Positions 8,557-17,652 of a stretch of 60,624 nucleotides of DNA are shown here, piece after piece. The DNA is from Rhodothermales bacterium (GTDB lineage Bacteria; Bacteroidota; Rhodothermia; Rhodothermales; JABDKH01). The translations under genes were made by a program, and so were the position numbers. Numbering within the stretch: position 1 is the first letter of the stretch; every line of letters starts with the position of its first letter. The notes under the pieces were generated by a model. That model was not told the DNA's origin. It was given only the letters and a program-made list of their open reading frames with translations, and did no database searches. The stretch is from contig JANQRN010000248.1 of the NCBI GenBank assembly GCA_028284545.1, positions 1 to 60,624 on the forward strand, given 5' to 3'.

Positions 8557-11535
8557 ATGCGGACCGCACTTGTTCTGTATCTAGGTGCCGTGGTGCTGTC
8601 TGGTTGCGCAGGCAGCGGGCGAACGGTAAGTGAGCGTGACATCGCCTTGTCCAAGGCGAGCCTTGCCATCCTTGATATTGCCGCAGAGCGTTCCTTCAGT
8701 CCGCACTCTGGGGTGGACTCGGTATTCGTGGGAAACGATTCGGTTGAGGTCTTCCTGAACGAAGACTTCGCCAACGCTCCGATCCGAGAACAGATGGTCT
8801 CCGAACTCGCGTCACGTGTTCGACGGGCCCTTGGAAAACGTTTTCAAGGTCGGGACGTCGTGCTCTACTCCCGTGGGAGTCGTATTGAATCACTCGTTCC
8901 GAACGTATTCCGGGAACGGCAACCAATAGACGACTCCAGACTGACCCCAGCCACGACAGCGGAATCGGGGTCAGAACCCATTATTTACTCTGGTTCGCCG
9001 GTCGTGACGTACCCCAATAGCCTCGAACGCCCGTCCGCCGGGCTCTTCGGACGCCACATCGCCCTGTGGCCGAGCCACGGCTGGTACTACGAACCAGCAC
9101 TGGACCGGTGGGAGTGGCAACGGGCGCGCATATTCCAGACAGTTGAGGACAAGCTTCCGTTGTCGTTCGTGCTGAAATATCTGGTTCCCATGCTCGAAAA
9201 CGCAGGGTCTGAGGTCTACCTGCCGCGCGAGCGCGATACGCAGCACCACATGGTCATCGTTGATCACGATGGTTCTTCAGGTCAGAGCCAATACGCCGAG
9301 TTGGCTTCGGGTGAAACGGGCTTCGGTAGTGCCGGTCCCGGTTTTGCCCTTGGGACCATGCCCTACGAAGATGCACACAACCCTTTTCGCGCCGGGCTTC
9401 ATCGCGTCCTACCCGCTGCCGCTGAAGGCCCGGCGAGTGTCATGTGGGTCCCCGAGATCCCCGTAGACGGCCAATATGCCGTGTACCTGTCGTACGGCAA
9501 ACAAGCGGAAGCCTGCGCTGCTGCCACGTATTTCATACGGCACGGCGGTGGCGAAACACCCCTTTTGGTCGACCAGTCACGTGGTGCCGGCACCTGGATC
9601 TATGCCGGCTCGTACCAGTTCGCATCGGGTCGATCGCAGACCGATGGTGCGGTAGTATTGACAAACGATTCCGCCGAAAACTGCACGCTCTCAGCTGACG
9701 CTGTTCGCTTCGGTGGCGGCACGGGTGTAATAAGACGCGGAGAATCGACTAGCAGGCGCCCCCGATACTTGGAAGCCGCGCGATACCACCTGCAGTTTGC
9801 GGGGGCGCCGGACTCGCTGGTGTACGATCTCTCGAATGAGATTGAGGACTACAGAGACGACTATCGCTCCCGGGGTGAATGGGTGAACTGGCTGCGTGGG
9901 GCACCTTTTGGTCCCAACAAAGATCGCGAGTCAGACGGGCTCAACATCCCAATCGACGCAGCGTTGGCGTTTCACACAGATGCAGGTATCGCGGGGCCAG
10001 ATTCAAGCATTGGGACACTTCTGATCTATAGTTCGACGGCACTCGATTCTGCACGTTCATTCCCTGACGGCATGTCGAGAATGGCGAATCGGGATCTGGC
10101 TGACATTCTTCAAACCCAGATCGTCGAAGACGTTCGGGTGAAATACGATCCTGATTGGCGCCGCCGGGCACTGTGGGATCGTGAATACTCTGAGGCTGTG
10201 CGTCCCAACGTCCCGTCGGCTCTACTTGAACTACTTTCTCATCAGAACTTCCATGACATGCGCTATGGGTTGGACCCGCGCTTTCAGTTCGACACCGCCC
10301 GCAGCATGTATAAAGGTCTGCTGCGGTTCCTCAGTGTACAGCATGGAACTGAGTATGTAGTTCAGCCACTACCCATAAATCACTTCAGTGTAACGCTTGA
10401 GGACGATTCCGCAGTTCTTTCGTGGCAGGGTGTTGAGGATCCGCTGGAGCCGACAGCCGGCGCCGACCGGTATATCGTCCAGAGGCGTGTAGGAGACGAT
10501 GCCTGGGACCAGGGCGTCGTTGTGCGAACGACGTCCGCGCGAATTCCTGTGGATAGCACGAATACCGTCTATAGCTTCCGCGTAGCCGCCGTCAACGATG
10601 GCGGTCGCAGCATGTCTTCAGAGGTCCTGTCAGTAGGTCGCGCAGCCGGGCAGCCCGTTCGTATTATAGATGCCTTTGATCGCGTATCGGCACCGGCCTC
10701 GTTCATGGCTGGCGAGGTTGGCGGGTTTGCCAGCTGGATTGATCAAGGCGTTCCTGACGGTTTCGATATCAGCTATACCGGACCTCAGTTCAACTTCGAC
10801 GTAGCAGCGCCCTGGCTCGACGACGACGCGCCTGGTTTTGGTGCTTCGCATGCCGCTTTTGAGGCGAGCGCTATCGCCGGTAATACGCGCAACTTCTCCG
10901 GCGTTCACGGGAGGGCGCTTCTGGATGCCGGGTATTCGTTCGACTCGATATCCGACGAAGCCGTGATCGCGGATTCCACGGCGCTGGACGGTTATCGGGT
11001 TGTCAATGTATTGTTGGGAGAGGAGAAGGCGACATTCCTACCAAAGAGCGATGTGAGCCGCTTCAAGTCATTCACAGACGAGATGCAGCATGTACTCAGG
11101 CGGTATCAAGCCCGCGGCGGCGCGCTATTGGCGTCGGGGGCGTACGTCGGGACTGACCTGAGCGGCAGCCAGAAAGACTCGACTTTCGCCGCAGAAGTTC
11201 TGCGGTTTCGTTTTCGGACGGGGCACGCCTCTACGACGGGATCGGTGTACGGTGTACGCAACCGAGCAGACATCGCAGTGCCCGAGATGTCCTTTGTGAC
11301 GGATTTGAATTCGCGGCAGTACGCTGTCGAGGCTCCGGACGCCATTGAGCCGGTTGCCGATGGGATCCGTTTCATGCGATATCGGGATACCAACATGAGC
11401 GCAGCCGTAGCACATTCCGGTCCCGTTGGGCGCACTGTTGTTTTCGGATTTCCGATTGAGTCTGTAACGACAGCCGAATCGCGCTCGGCGCTGATGACCG
11501 CGGCCATGTCATTCTTAACAGCAGACCATCGATGA
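8557..11535 (+). CDS. Xanthan-lyase/amidase-like lipoprotein
   Basis: 992 residues from ATG 8557, chosen over the in-frame ATG at 8512 because it is followed at once by a lipoprotein signal (L-S-G-C lipobox, Cys17). It resembles the Bacteroidota family usually named xanthan lyase, whose core has an N-acetylmuramoyl-L-alanine amidase-like fold: W-P-S-H-G-W-Y-Y-E near the start and N-I-P-I-D-A-A-L-A-F-H-T-D-A-G later would be the zinc-binding loops. An inserted golvesin C-terminal-like beta domain lies between (V-M-W-V-P-E-I-P ... Y-A-V-Y-L-S-Y), and an Fn3-like module follows at about 605-690. It probably acts on envelope polysaccharide or peptidoglycan in the periplasm or on the surface. It overlaps the GH3 gene by 4 bp (ATGA), so the two are translationally coupled. 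True substrate unknown. Confidence 0.75.
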   Translation: MRTALVLYLGAVVLSGCAGSGRTVSERDIALSKASLAILDIAAERSFSPHSGVDSVFVGNDSVEVFLNEDFANAPIREQMVSELASRVRRALGKRFQGRDVVLYSRGSRIESLVPNVFRERQPIDDSRLTPATTAESGSEPIIYSGSPVVTYPNSLERPSAGLFGRHIALWPSHGWYYEPALDRWEWQRARIFQTVEDKLPLSFVLKYLVPMLENAGSEVYLPRERDTQHHMVIVDHDGSSGQSQYAELASGETGFGSAGPGFALGTMPYEDAHNPFRAGLHRVLPAAAEGPASVMWVPEIPVDGQYAVYLSYGKQAEACAAATYFIRHGGGETPLLVDQSRGAGTWIYAGSYQFASGRSQTDGAVVLTNDSAENCTLSADAVRFGGGTGVIRRGESTSRRPRYLEAARYHLQFAGAPDSLVYDLSNEIEDYRDDYRSRGEWVNWLRGAPFGPNKDRESDGLNIPIDAALAFHTDAGIAGPDSSIGTLLIYSSTALDSARSFPDGMSRMANRDLADILQTQIVEDVRVKYDPDWRRRALWDREYSEAVRPNVPSALLELLSHQNFHDMRYGLDPRFQFDTARSMYKGLLRFLSVQHGTEYVVQPLPINHFSVTLEDDSAVLSWQGVEDPLEPTAGADRYIVQRRVGDDAWDQGVVVRTTSARIPVDSTNTVYSFRVAAVNDGGRSMSSEVLSVGRAAGQPVRIIDAFDRVSAPASFMAGEVGGFASWIDQGVPDGFDISYTGPQFNFDVAAPWLDDDAPGFGASHAAFEASAIAGNTRNFSGVHGRALLDAGYSFDSISDEAVIADSTALDGYRVVNVLLGEEKATFLPKSDVSRFKSFTDEMQHVLRRYQARGGALLASGAYVGTDLSGSQKDSTFAAEVLRFRFRTGHASTTGSVYGVRNRADIAVPEMSFVTDLNSRQYAVEAPDAIEPVADGIRFMRYRDTNMSAAVAHSGPVGRTVVFGFPIESVTTAESRSALMTAAMSFLTADHR

Positions 11536-13172
11536 CTGACGGTTGGATTGATAAGACCCTCTCCGCGCTGTCGATCGAGCAACGAATCGGACAACTACTT
11601 GCGCCGCGCGCCTTCTCGCACTACGTCCCGCGAGATAGCGATGCATTCAAGCATCTCCTGCGGCTGACGACGGAGATCGGTGTCGGAGGATTCGTGCTTT
11701 TCCAGGGCCAGGTGATGGGACAGGCTCAGCTCGTCACGGAGTTGCAGGACGTGGCCGACGTCCCGCTGCTATTCGGGCAGGATGCTGAGTGGGGTGTCGG
11801 CATGAGACTTGACGACGCAACGTCCTTCCCGAGCATGGCCGCGATTGCCGCAACGCGAAACACTGACCACGCCTACAACCTCGGCAGTGTGACTGCCGCC
11901 GAGGCGCGGGCGCTCGGTGTCCACCACGTCTACGCTCCGGTGGTGGACATAAACAGTAACCCCGCCAATCCGATCATCAACGTGCGTTCATTCGGCGAAG
12001 ACGCGGAACTCGTGGCAGAAATGGGCGCGGCGGTGGTACGCGGACTCAACGACGGAGGTGTGCTCTCTACAGCGAAGCACTTTCCGGGGCACGGCGACAC
12101 GAGCGTAGACTCACACGCAGATCTACCTGTTCTCCCGTTTGACATTGATCGCCTCGAGGCACTCGAGTGGATTCCGTTTGTGTCAGCGATCGAGGCGGGC
12201 GTATCAAGTGTAATGGTCGGCCATCTAGCGATGCCTGCGATCGATGGCGCTGATGCCGGCCCGGCGTCCCTTTCGAAACGCGTCGTCACCGGGCTGTTAC
12301 GCGAACGCCTGGGTTTCGACGGCCTGATCACGACAGACGCTATGGACATGCAGGGCGTTAGAAAGCGCTACGGAGCGGGTGAAGCAGCCGTGCGTGCCGT
12401 GGAGGCTGGTGTCGATATCGTAATGGTCTCGCCCGACGACTATGAGGCCTATGCGGCCCTGAGCGAAGCGGTTGAGACCGGGCGCTTGTCAGCCGACAGG
12501 ATTGCGTCTTCCGCAAGGAGGGTACTTAGCGCAAAGGCATCATTGGGCCTGCCGACGGCCCGCTACGCCGGAACAGGCATTGTCCGGAAAACCGTTGGCT
12601 GCCACGATCACTTTCTTGCAGCCAGACGCGCTGCCGACGCTGCGGTGACGCTCTTGAAGAACGACGACGTTGTCCCGCTCCCACCGGAGGCGTCGGTCTT
12701 GATTGTCACGCTCAACGACACGAAGGAGCGTGGGCGCACCAAAACGTTTGTCGGCAGCATGAAAAAGAGTCGGACGGGCGCTACCCAATCCATCGAACTC
12801 GGTCGCAACGTATTTGCCGAGGAGGTCGGCCGTGTTCTCGAGGCTGCCGAATTGGCCGACATTGTGGTCCTCAACCTCGTGGTTGCGGTACGTTCGTTTT
12901 CGGGCCAGATCGGGGTACCGGTACAGCACGTCGAGTTGATTAGGTCGTTGACTCGCGGGAAACAGAAGTCAAAGACCGTTCTGGTGTCACTGGGGAGTCC
13001 GTACGTTGCCGCGGAGTTCGCCTTTGACATGGATGCCGTCGTGTTGGGCTACGGTCATGCCGAGTGCATGCAGCAGGCCTGCGCCGCAGTTCTTATTGGC
13101 TCACAGTCCAGCCCGGGGCGACTGCCCATCACCTTGTCCGACGAATTCCCGATCGGAGCAGGAGGGGCCTAG
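11532..13172 (+). CDS. GH3 beta-N-acetylglucosaminidase (NagZ-like)
   Basis: 546 residues. The NagZ signature K182-H-F-P-G-H187-G-D-T ... D193-S-H195 is intact; in this subfamily the His/Asp pair serves as general acid/base. The nucleophile is Asp269 in the context I-T-T-D-A-M-D-M. A C-terminal GH3 alpha/beta domain (about residues 370-546) makes it longer than single-domain NagZ. There is no signal peptide, so a cytoplasmic enzyme removing terminal GlcNAc from muropeptides is most likely, and the AmpG-like transporter and deaminase nearby support peptidoglycan recycling. It starts inside the stop of the preceding lipoprotein gene and ends one base before the convergent GHL10 gene. Confidence 0.85.
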   Translation: MTDGWIDKTLSALSIEQRIGQLLAPRAFSHYVPRDSDAFKHLLRLTTEIGVGGFVLFQGQVMGQAQLVTELQDVADVPLLFGQDAEWGVGMRLDDATSFPSMAAIAATRNTDHAYNLGSVTAAEARALGVHHVYAPVVDINSNPANPIINVRSFGEDAELVAEMGAAVVRGLNDGGVLSTAKHFPGHGDTSVDSHADLPVLPFDIDRLEALEWIPFVSAIEAGVSSVMVGHLAMPAIDGADAGPASLSKRVVTGLLRERLGFDGLITTDAMDMQGVRKRYGAGEAAVRAVEAGVDIVMVSPDDYEAYAALSEAVETGRLSADRIASSARRVLSAKASLGLPTARYAGTGIVRKTVGCHDHFLAARRAADAAVTLLKNDDVVPLPPEASVLIVTLNDTKERGRTKTFVGSMKKSRTGATQSIELGRNVFAEEVGRVLEAAELADIVVLNLVVAVRSFSGQIGVPVQHVELIRSLTRGKQKSKTVLVSLGSPYVAAEFAFDMDAVVLGYGHAECMQQACAAVLIGSQSSPGRLPITLSDEFPIGAGGA

Positions 13173-13173
13173 T

Positions 13174-14718
13174 CTAGTCTGCCTCAGACAGCGCGTAGGC
13201 GCGGCCACGTAGGCTGAATTCCGGGCTCTCTGCGCCGAGGCCGCTGACAGCAGTGACGACCACTCGGGCGGGCTCCTCGCCGTTGACGCCCAAATCCAAC
13301 GCGCGAATCCAGCCGGGAACGATGCGGGTCTGCCAACCTGAACGATAGCGTGTCTTCACCACCCACAGGCGTGGGTCGGTACCGGATCCGGGCACGAGGA
13401 GCAGACGGTGTCGTCCGCTCAGATCGTCCCAAATGGCGCTTGGTTGCGCGGGCGGAACGCTGTTCAGCCACGGCGTATCCGGGACCAGCGCCTGCGTCGC
13501 ATAGGCCTGATCCGCCAACGCTCGCCCCATTCCTGTCGGGTGCGACATCAGCGCCTTCATGCTGAAGTGTACGTTGCCCTCTGCACCCGGCACGCCTCGC
13601 GTGACCGCGATCTGCGACAGAATCTCCTCTGGCTCCCAGATCGTGTTGTTCTGGGCAATGACGCGCGACGTGTAGTTGCCAGGCCACAGGTGCCTGGACG
13701 CCAGGTTTTGCTCGTTCCACCAGTCCAATAAGACCGGATAACTCTGTTCCGGTTTTTCGATCGACCAGTATAACTGGGGCGTGAGGTAGTCAACCCATCC
13801 GTTGTGAAACCACTTGCGGGCGTCCGCAAAGATTCGATCATAGGCGTCAAATCCCTCGATCTGCTCTGGGTACCCAGGGCGCCATATGCCGAACGGACTT
13901 ATACCAACCTTCACGTTTGACTTCGCCTGCTTTACGCGCTGATAGAGCTCCTCTACCAACGTGTCGACATTGTTGCGTCGCCAGTCGTTCAGGCTCTGGT
14001 CCGGGTTCAACGCGCGCGCCGCAGCAAACGTCACGGTATCAGGAAACGGAATCTCCACGCCGGCAGAGTCACTTATCGCGTACGGATAGAAGTAGTCGTC
14101 GAGGTGAATCCCGTCGATGTCGTAGCGGCGCACTACATCGAGGATGACCTCCAGCACGTATTCCCGTCCCGCCTCGCTGCCCGGGTCGATCCACTGTTGT
14201 TCGCCATACTGCAGGACCGCCTCGGGATGGGTTCGGCTCACATGTTTCGGATGCGCGGGTGTCGAAGCGGTGCGGTGTCGGGCCCGGTAGGGATTGAACC
14301 AGGCGTGGAGTTCAAGACCGCGACGATGCGCCTCTTCGACGGCAAACTCCAGCGGGTCGTAGAAAGTGAACGGCGGTGTACCCTGCGCACCCGTCAAGTA
14401 CTCAGACCAGGGTTCATAGGCACTCACATAGAGTGCGTCTGCGGCCGGTCGCACCTGGAGAATGATGGCGTTGAGGTTGAGCGCGACGGCACGATCGAGA
14501 ATCAGACGCAATTCGGACTGCTGGTCAGCCGCACTCAGACCCGGTTGCGATGGCCAATCGATGTTCGCCACCGTGGCGACCCAGGCAGCGCGAAACTCTC
14601 GCGGCGTCTCGGGCGCGGGTTGGTTGAGTTCGGCTTCGGTCAGCCCACGTGTACCCGCACAACCGGCGAGCAATGTGACGAGGAGGATGTTGGCAATGCC
14701 GTGGTACTGCGTCTTCAA
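13174..14718 (-). CDS. GHL10 (DUF187) family glycoside hydrolase, lipoprotein
   Basis: 514 residues. The N-terminus is a lipoprotein signal with lipobox L-L-A-G-C (Cys20). From about residue 40 it shows the family's opening E-F-R-A-A-W-V-A-T-V-A-N-I-D-W-P-S and later I-L-Q-V-R-P-A-A-D-A-L-Y, G-L-E-L-H-A-W-F-N-P-Y-R-A, D-G-I-H-L-D-D-Y-F-Y-P-Y, a TIM-barrel of the glycosyl-hydrolase-like 10 family. An Fn3-like C-terminal domain follows around 430-510. Members are thought to cleave envelope or host glycans, but few have been characterised. It sits in the same block as the GH3 enzyme and AmpG-like transporter, so peptidoglycan or its fragments are a reasonable guess at substrate. Confidence 0.85.
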   Translation of the reverse strand: MKTQYHGIANILLVTLLAGCAGTRGLTEAELNQPAPETPREFRAAWVATVANIDWPSQPGLSAADQQSELRLILDRAVALNLNAIILQVRPAADALYVSAYEPWSEYLTGAQGTPPFTFYDPLEFAVEEAHRRGLELHAWFNPYRARHRTASTPAHPKHVSRTHPEAVLQYGEQQWIDPGSEAGREYVLEVILDVVRRYDIDGIHLDDYFYPYAISDSAGVEIPFPDTVTFAAARALNPDQSLNDWRRNNVDTLVEELYQRVKQAKSNVKVGISPFGIWRPGYPEQIEGFDAYDRIFADARKWFHNGWVDYLTPQLYWSIEKPEQSYPVLLDWWNEQNLASRHLWPGNYTSRVIAQNNTIWEPEEILSQIAVTRGVPGAEGNVHFSMKALMSHPTGMGRALADQAYATQALVPDTPWLNSVPPAQPSAIWDDLSGRHRLLLVPGSGTDPRLWVVKTRYRSGWQTRIVPGWIRALDLGVNGEEPARVVVTAVSGLGAESPEFSLRGRAYALSEAD

Positions 14719-14756
14719 CTTCTTCTTGTGGACTCTCGTTCTCGGGTTATCCGCCG

Positions 14757-15689
14757 CTATTCCGTCGGCACACGTTTTTCGTAGCGGGAAAAGGTACGCG
14801 AAACGTACGCTCCAACCGCTCGCTCATAGAAGGAAACCGGGCCGACCCAGGATATTGTCGCATCTGGGTAACCCGAGCGAGCAAGGTCAACCAGGCAGCG
14901 CCTCAACAGGACCGCCCCAAGCCCGCGCCCGCGGTATTCGGGTCTCGTTCCCATCGGACCGAACCAGCCAAGTGCCTTGTTGTTGGCTGAGTGGGTTGCA
15001 AAGGCTACGACGAATCCCGGTCCTGCAGATTCGTCCACCGCAATGTGGATTGCGAGTGGGTCACAGTGGAGTGCGTTCGACACTTCGCCTTGCCACGGAG
15101 GCCAGTGTGCATTGATTAGCGCCGATAGTCCAACGACATCGGACGGAACGACACGACGAACGCTAATGCCGCTTTCCCTGAGTGCGGTTTCGGATTGAGT
15201 CGTGCTAAAGTCTCGACCCTGCAAGTTCACCTGCATGTCATACACGGTCCCGACGTACTCGAACCCCGATCGCTCGAAGAAAGCGATGGCCTCGGAATCT
15301 GCGTCGACGCCTGGTTGAAGGTAGTTCGGAGGAGATTCGCCAAGGCGAATGTTTTTCGTGCCAGTCGCTTCCAGGGCGGCGGTCGTCGCACCGAGAAGAC
15401 TGCTGCCGATTCCTCGGTGCTGACGCGACCGCGTCACCGCAATCATCTTTATTGCACTTCCGTCGACAGTTGTCGAGCGGTTGACGCCGGCCGCAAAACC
15501 GACGATTGCACCGCTGCGCTCGGTAGCGACAAGGCGCAGGTTTGGGCTGACGTCGGCATCCTCCCACAACTTCTCATGAAGTGTGGCGGCCGAAATGCGT
15601 CGGGTCGCACCCTCGTTCCAAATATCCGTCAGGGCCTCAACATCGGCCGGTTCGGCGTGTCGAATGCTAGCTTGCAGCGGCGTCCTCAT
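14757..15689 (-). CDS. Tandem-GNAT acetyltransferase
   Basis: 310 residues from ATG 15689; the longer frame to 15779 is unlikely because it would lie deeper inside the transporter gene. Two GNAT folds are present. The first has the acetyl-CoA loop Q-H-R-G-I-G-S-S-L-L and ends in F-F-E-R-S-G-F-E-Y-V-G; the second has E-Y-R-G-R-G-L-G-A-V-L-L and the late V-S-F-Y-E-R-A-V-G-A. It is predicted to acetylate an amine using acetyl-CoA. Its start overlaps the end of the AmpG-like transporter by 23 bp on the same strand, so the two form an operon. The amino-sugar context suggests an amino sugar or cell-wall fragment as acceptor, but that is inference. Confidence 0.75.
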   Translation of the reverse strand: MRTPLQASIRHAEPADVEALTDIWNEGATRRISAATLHEKLWEDADVSPNLRLVATERSGAIVGFAAGVNRSTTVDGSAIKMIAVTRSRQHRGIGSSLLGATTAALEATGTKNIRLGESPPNYLQPGVDADSEAIAFFERSGFEYVGTVYDMQVNLQGRDFSTTQSETALRESGISVRRVVPSDVVGLSALINAHWPPWQGEVSNALHCDPLAIHIAVDESAGPGFVVAFATHSANNKALGWFGPMGTRPEYRGRGLGAVLLRRCLVDLARSGYPDATISWVGPVSFYERAVGAYVSRTFSRYEKRVPTE

Positions 15690-17544
15690 CGGTATCTGCA
15701 TCTGCCTCGTCAGTTCGGCGACCGAACTCGGGATCGATCCGCACAAACGTCGAAACTGCGAACGCCGGGATCGTGGCAATCAAGATCCAGACAAAGAAGT
15801 TCTTGTACCCGACGATCTCCTGAAGCCAGCCGCTGAACATACCGGGTATCATCATGCCGAGTGCCATGAGGCCGGTGCAGATCGCGTAGTGCGCCGTCTT
15901 GTGTTCGCCCTCAGACACCATGATGAGGTACAGAAGGAATGCGGTGAACCCGAAACCATAGCCAAACTGCTCGACGGCAACGCACAAGTTGATCACGAGC
16001 CAGGAGTCCGGGGTCGTCGTAGCGAGGAACAGGTATACGGCATTGGGAATGTTCATAGCGACGATCATCGGCCAGAACCAACGCCTGAGGCCGTCGCGCG
16101 AGGCGAGGATTCCACCTACAATTCCGCCGAGTGTCAATGCCAGGACGCCGACCGTTCCGTACACAAATCCGACTTCACCGGTCGTAAGCGCGAGCCCGCC
16201 GACATCTGACGAATCCAGGAGAAACGGCGCGGCCAATTTCACGAGCTGCGCCTCAGAGAAGCGGTAGAGCAGGATGAAAGCGACGATGACACCGATTCCC
16301 GGCTTCCTGAAGAAAGAGGCGAATGTCTCGGCGAAGTCGCCGATCAATCCGCGGCCGCTGCCGGTCGGTCTGTCTGTGCTGGGCCGTGGCAGCACAAACC
16401 GATGGAACGCCGCCAGGACTACGAAAAGAACGGCAAGCAGCGCAAACACGGATCCCCAGGCAAGGACGACGTTGCCGGATCGTACCTCAAACGTCGCGCT
16501 GGCGTCAGATCTTAGCCGCGGGTCTGCTCTGAAAACGACCGCGGCCGGAACGGCCGCGTTGTCTGGCGTAATTCGGAGTCGGGCCCCCTCGGCAACGCTG
16601 ATGCTCTTGTTACCAGACGCGATGTCGACATTCACAACTATCGGAGACGCGACTGTTCCGCTACCGATCTTGAGGTACGAGACCGCTACATTGCCGCGGA
16701 GGGCGTCTGCCTCGACGTCAACATCAAACACAGCCCGAAGGCCGCGCTCGATCGGCGCCGCAATGAATCGCGCCCAGGCGGCACCGACTGTCCGCGTCCA
16801 AAGCCCTGGCGACTCGTCGACCGTGGAAGGGGCGTCAACAAAGCCGTGGCGGACATTCCAACGGTGCGCTGCAGCAATAAGCGAATCAGGCGCCGAATTG
16901 CCAGATGCGCCGAGTCGGATTTCGCTCCCCGCCTTCGCGGTTACGAATGCATCGGCTGTCGACGCGAACACGCTGTCTGCGGGCACCGCAAACGGAGGTG
17001 ACGCAGCGGCCTCAGTCCTGACGGAGACATCGATCGTTCGCGTGGGCAATCCTGTCGACGACTCGATCGACCCGGCCAGGATCACGAGGAGCCCCTGTCC
17101 CGTAATGACCGCAAGACGATAGAACGTACTCCGAATCCCGACGAACCATGCCTGGTCCTTCTCCGAGAGCCCAAGCATGTAAAACCCGTCGGCGGCGATG
17201 TCATGCGTCGCAGAACTGAAGGCAAGCAGCCACAAGAACGCCAGCGAGTACTTGAAGAACATCGGTCCCGGAAGCGTCAGGGCTACCCCTGCGAGACCGG
17301 CTCCGATAATTACCTGCATCAGCAGGATCCAGAAACGCTTGGTGCGTACCGTGTCGACAAGCGGGCTCCAGATTGGCTTGATCACCCAGGGCAGGTAGAG
17401 CCAACTGGTGTACAATGCGATCTCGGCGTTTGAGATGCCGAAACGCTTGTACATGATCACAGCAACCTGCATCACGACGATGTAGGGAATGCCCTCGGCG
17501 AAGTAGAGGGAGGGGACCCAGGACCAGGCTCGTTTTCTGGACAA
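15667..17544 (-). CDS. AmpG-like MFS transporter with large periplasmic insertion
   Basis: 625 residues. It opens with W-S-W-V-P-S-L-Y-F-A-E-G-I-P-Y, typical of Bacteroidota AmpG/SLC33-like permeases, and has five predicted membrane helices by about residue 160. Then about 195 soluble residues (161-355), rich in beta-prone segments, precede the sixth helix; the second half (415-605) again has six or so helices. AmpG proteins import anhydro-muropeptides from the periplasm, which fits the GH3 and deaminase genes alongside. The insertion is far longer than the loops of E. coli AmpG and would face the periplasm. It is co-directional and overlapping with the GNAT gene, and divergent from nagB. A general sugar or acetyl-CoA permease remains possible. 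Confidence 0.75.
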   Translation of the reverse strand: MSRKRAWSWVPSLYFAEGIPYIVVMQVAVIMYKRFGISNAEIALYTSWLYLPWVIKPIWSPLVDTVRTKRFWILLMQVIIGAGLAGVALTLPGPMFFKYSLAFLWLLAFSSATHDIAADGFYMLGLSEKDQAWFVGIRSTFYRLAVITGQGLLVILAGSIESSTGLPTRTIDVSVRTEAAASPPFAVPADSVFASTADAFVTAKAGSEIRLGASGNSAPDSLIAAAHRWNVRHGFVDAPSTVDESPGLWTRTVGAAWARFIAAPIERGLRAVFDVDVEADALRGNVAVSYLKIGSGTVASPIVVNVDIASGNKSISVAEGARLRITPDNAAVPAAVVFRADPRLRSDASATFEVRSGNVVLAWGSVFALLAVLFVVLAAFHRFVLPRPSTDRPTGSGRGLIGDFAETFASFFRKPGIGVIVAFILLYRFSEAQLVKLAAPFLLDSSDVGGLALTTGEVGFVYGTVGVLALTLGGIVGGILASRDGLRRWFWPMIVAMNIPNAVYLFLATTTPDSWLVINLCVAVEQFGYGFGFTAFLLYLIMVSEGEHKTAHYAICTGLMALGMMIPGMFSGWLQEIVGYKNFFVWILIATIPAFAVSTFVRIDPEFGRRTDEADADTDEDAAAS

Positions 17545-17652
17545 GTGCGATTCCTGAAGATTAGCGGCAGCAGAAGATAGCCAATCTGCGTCTCCGGCCG
17601 GTTTGTATCTTACGCGTCCCCTCGCTGATCAAGGCCCAACTCCAACGAACAC

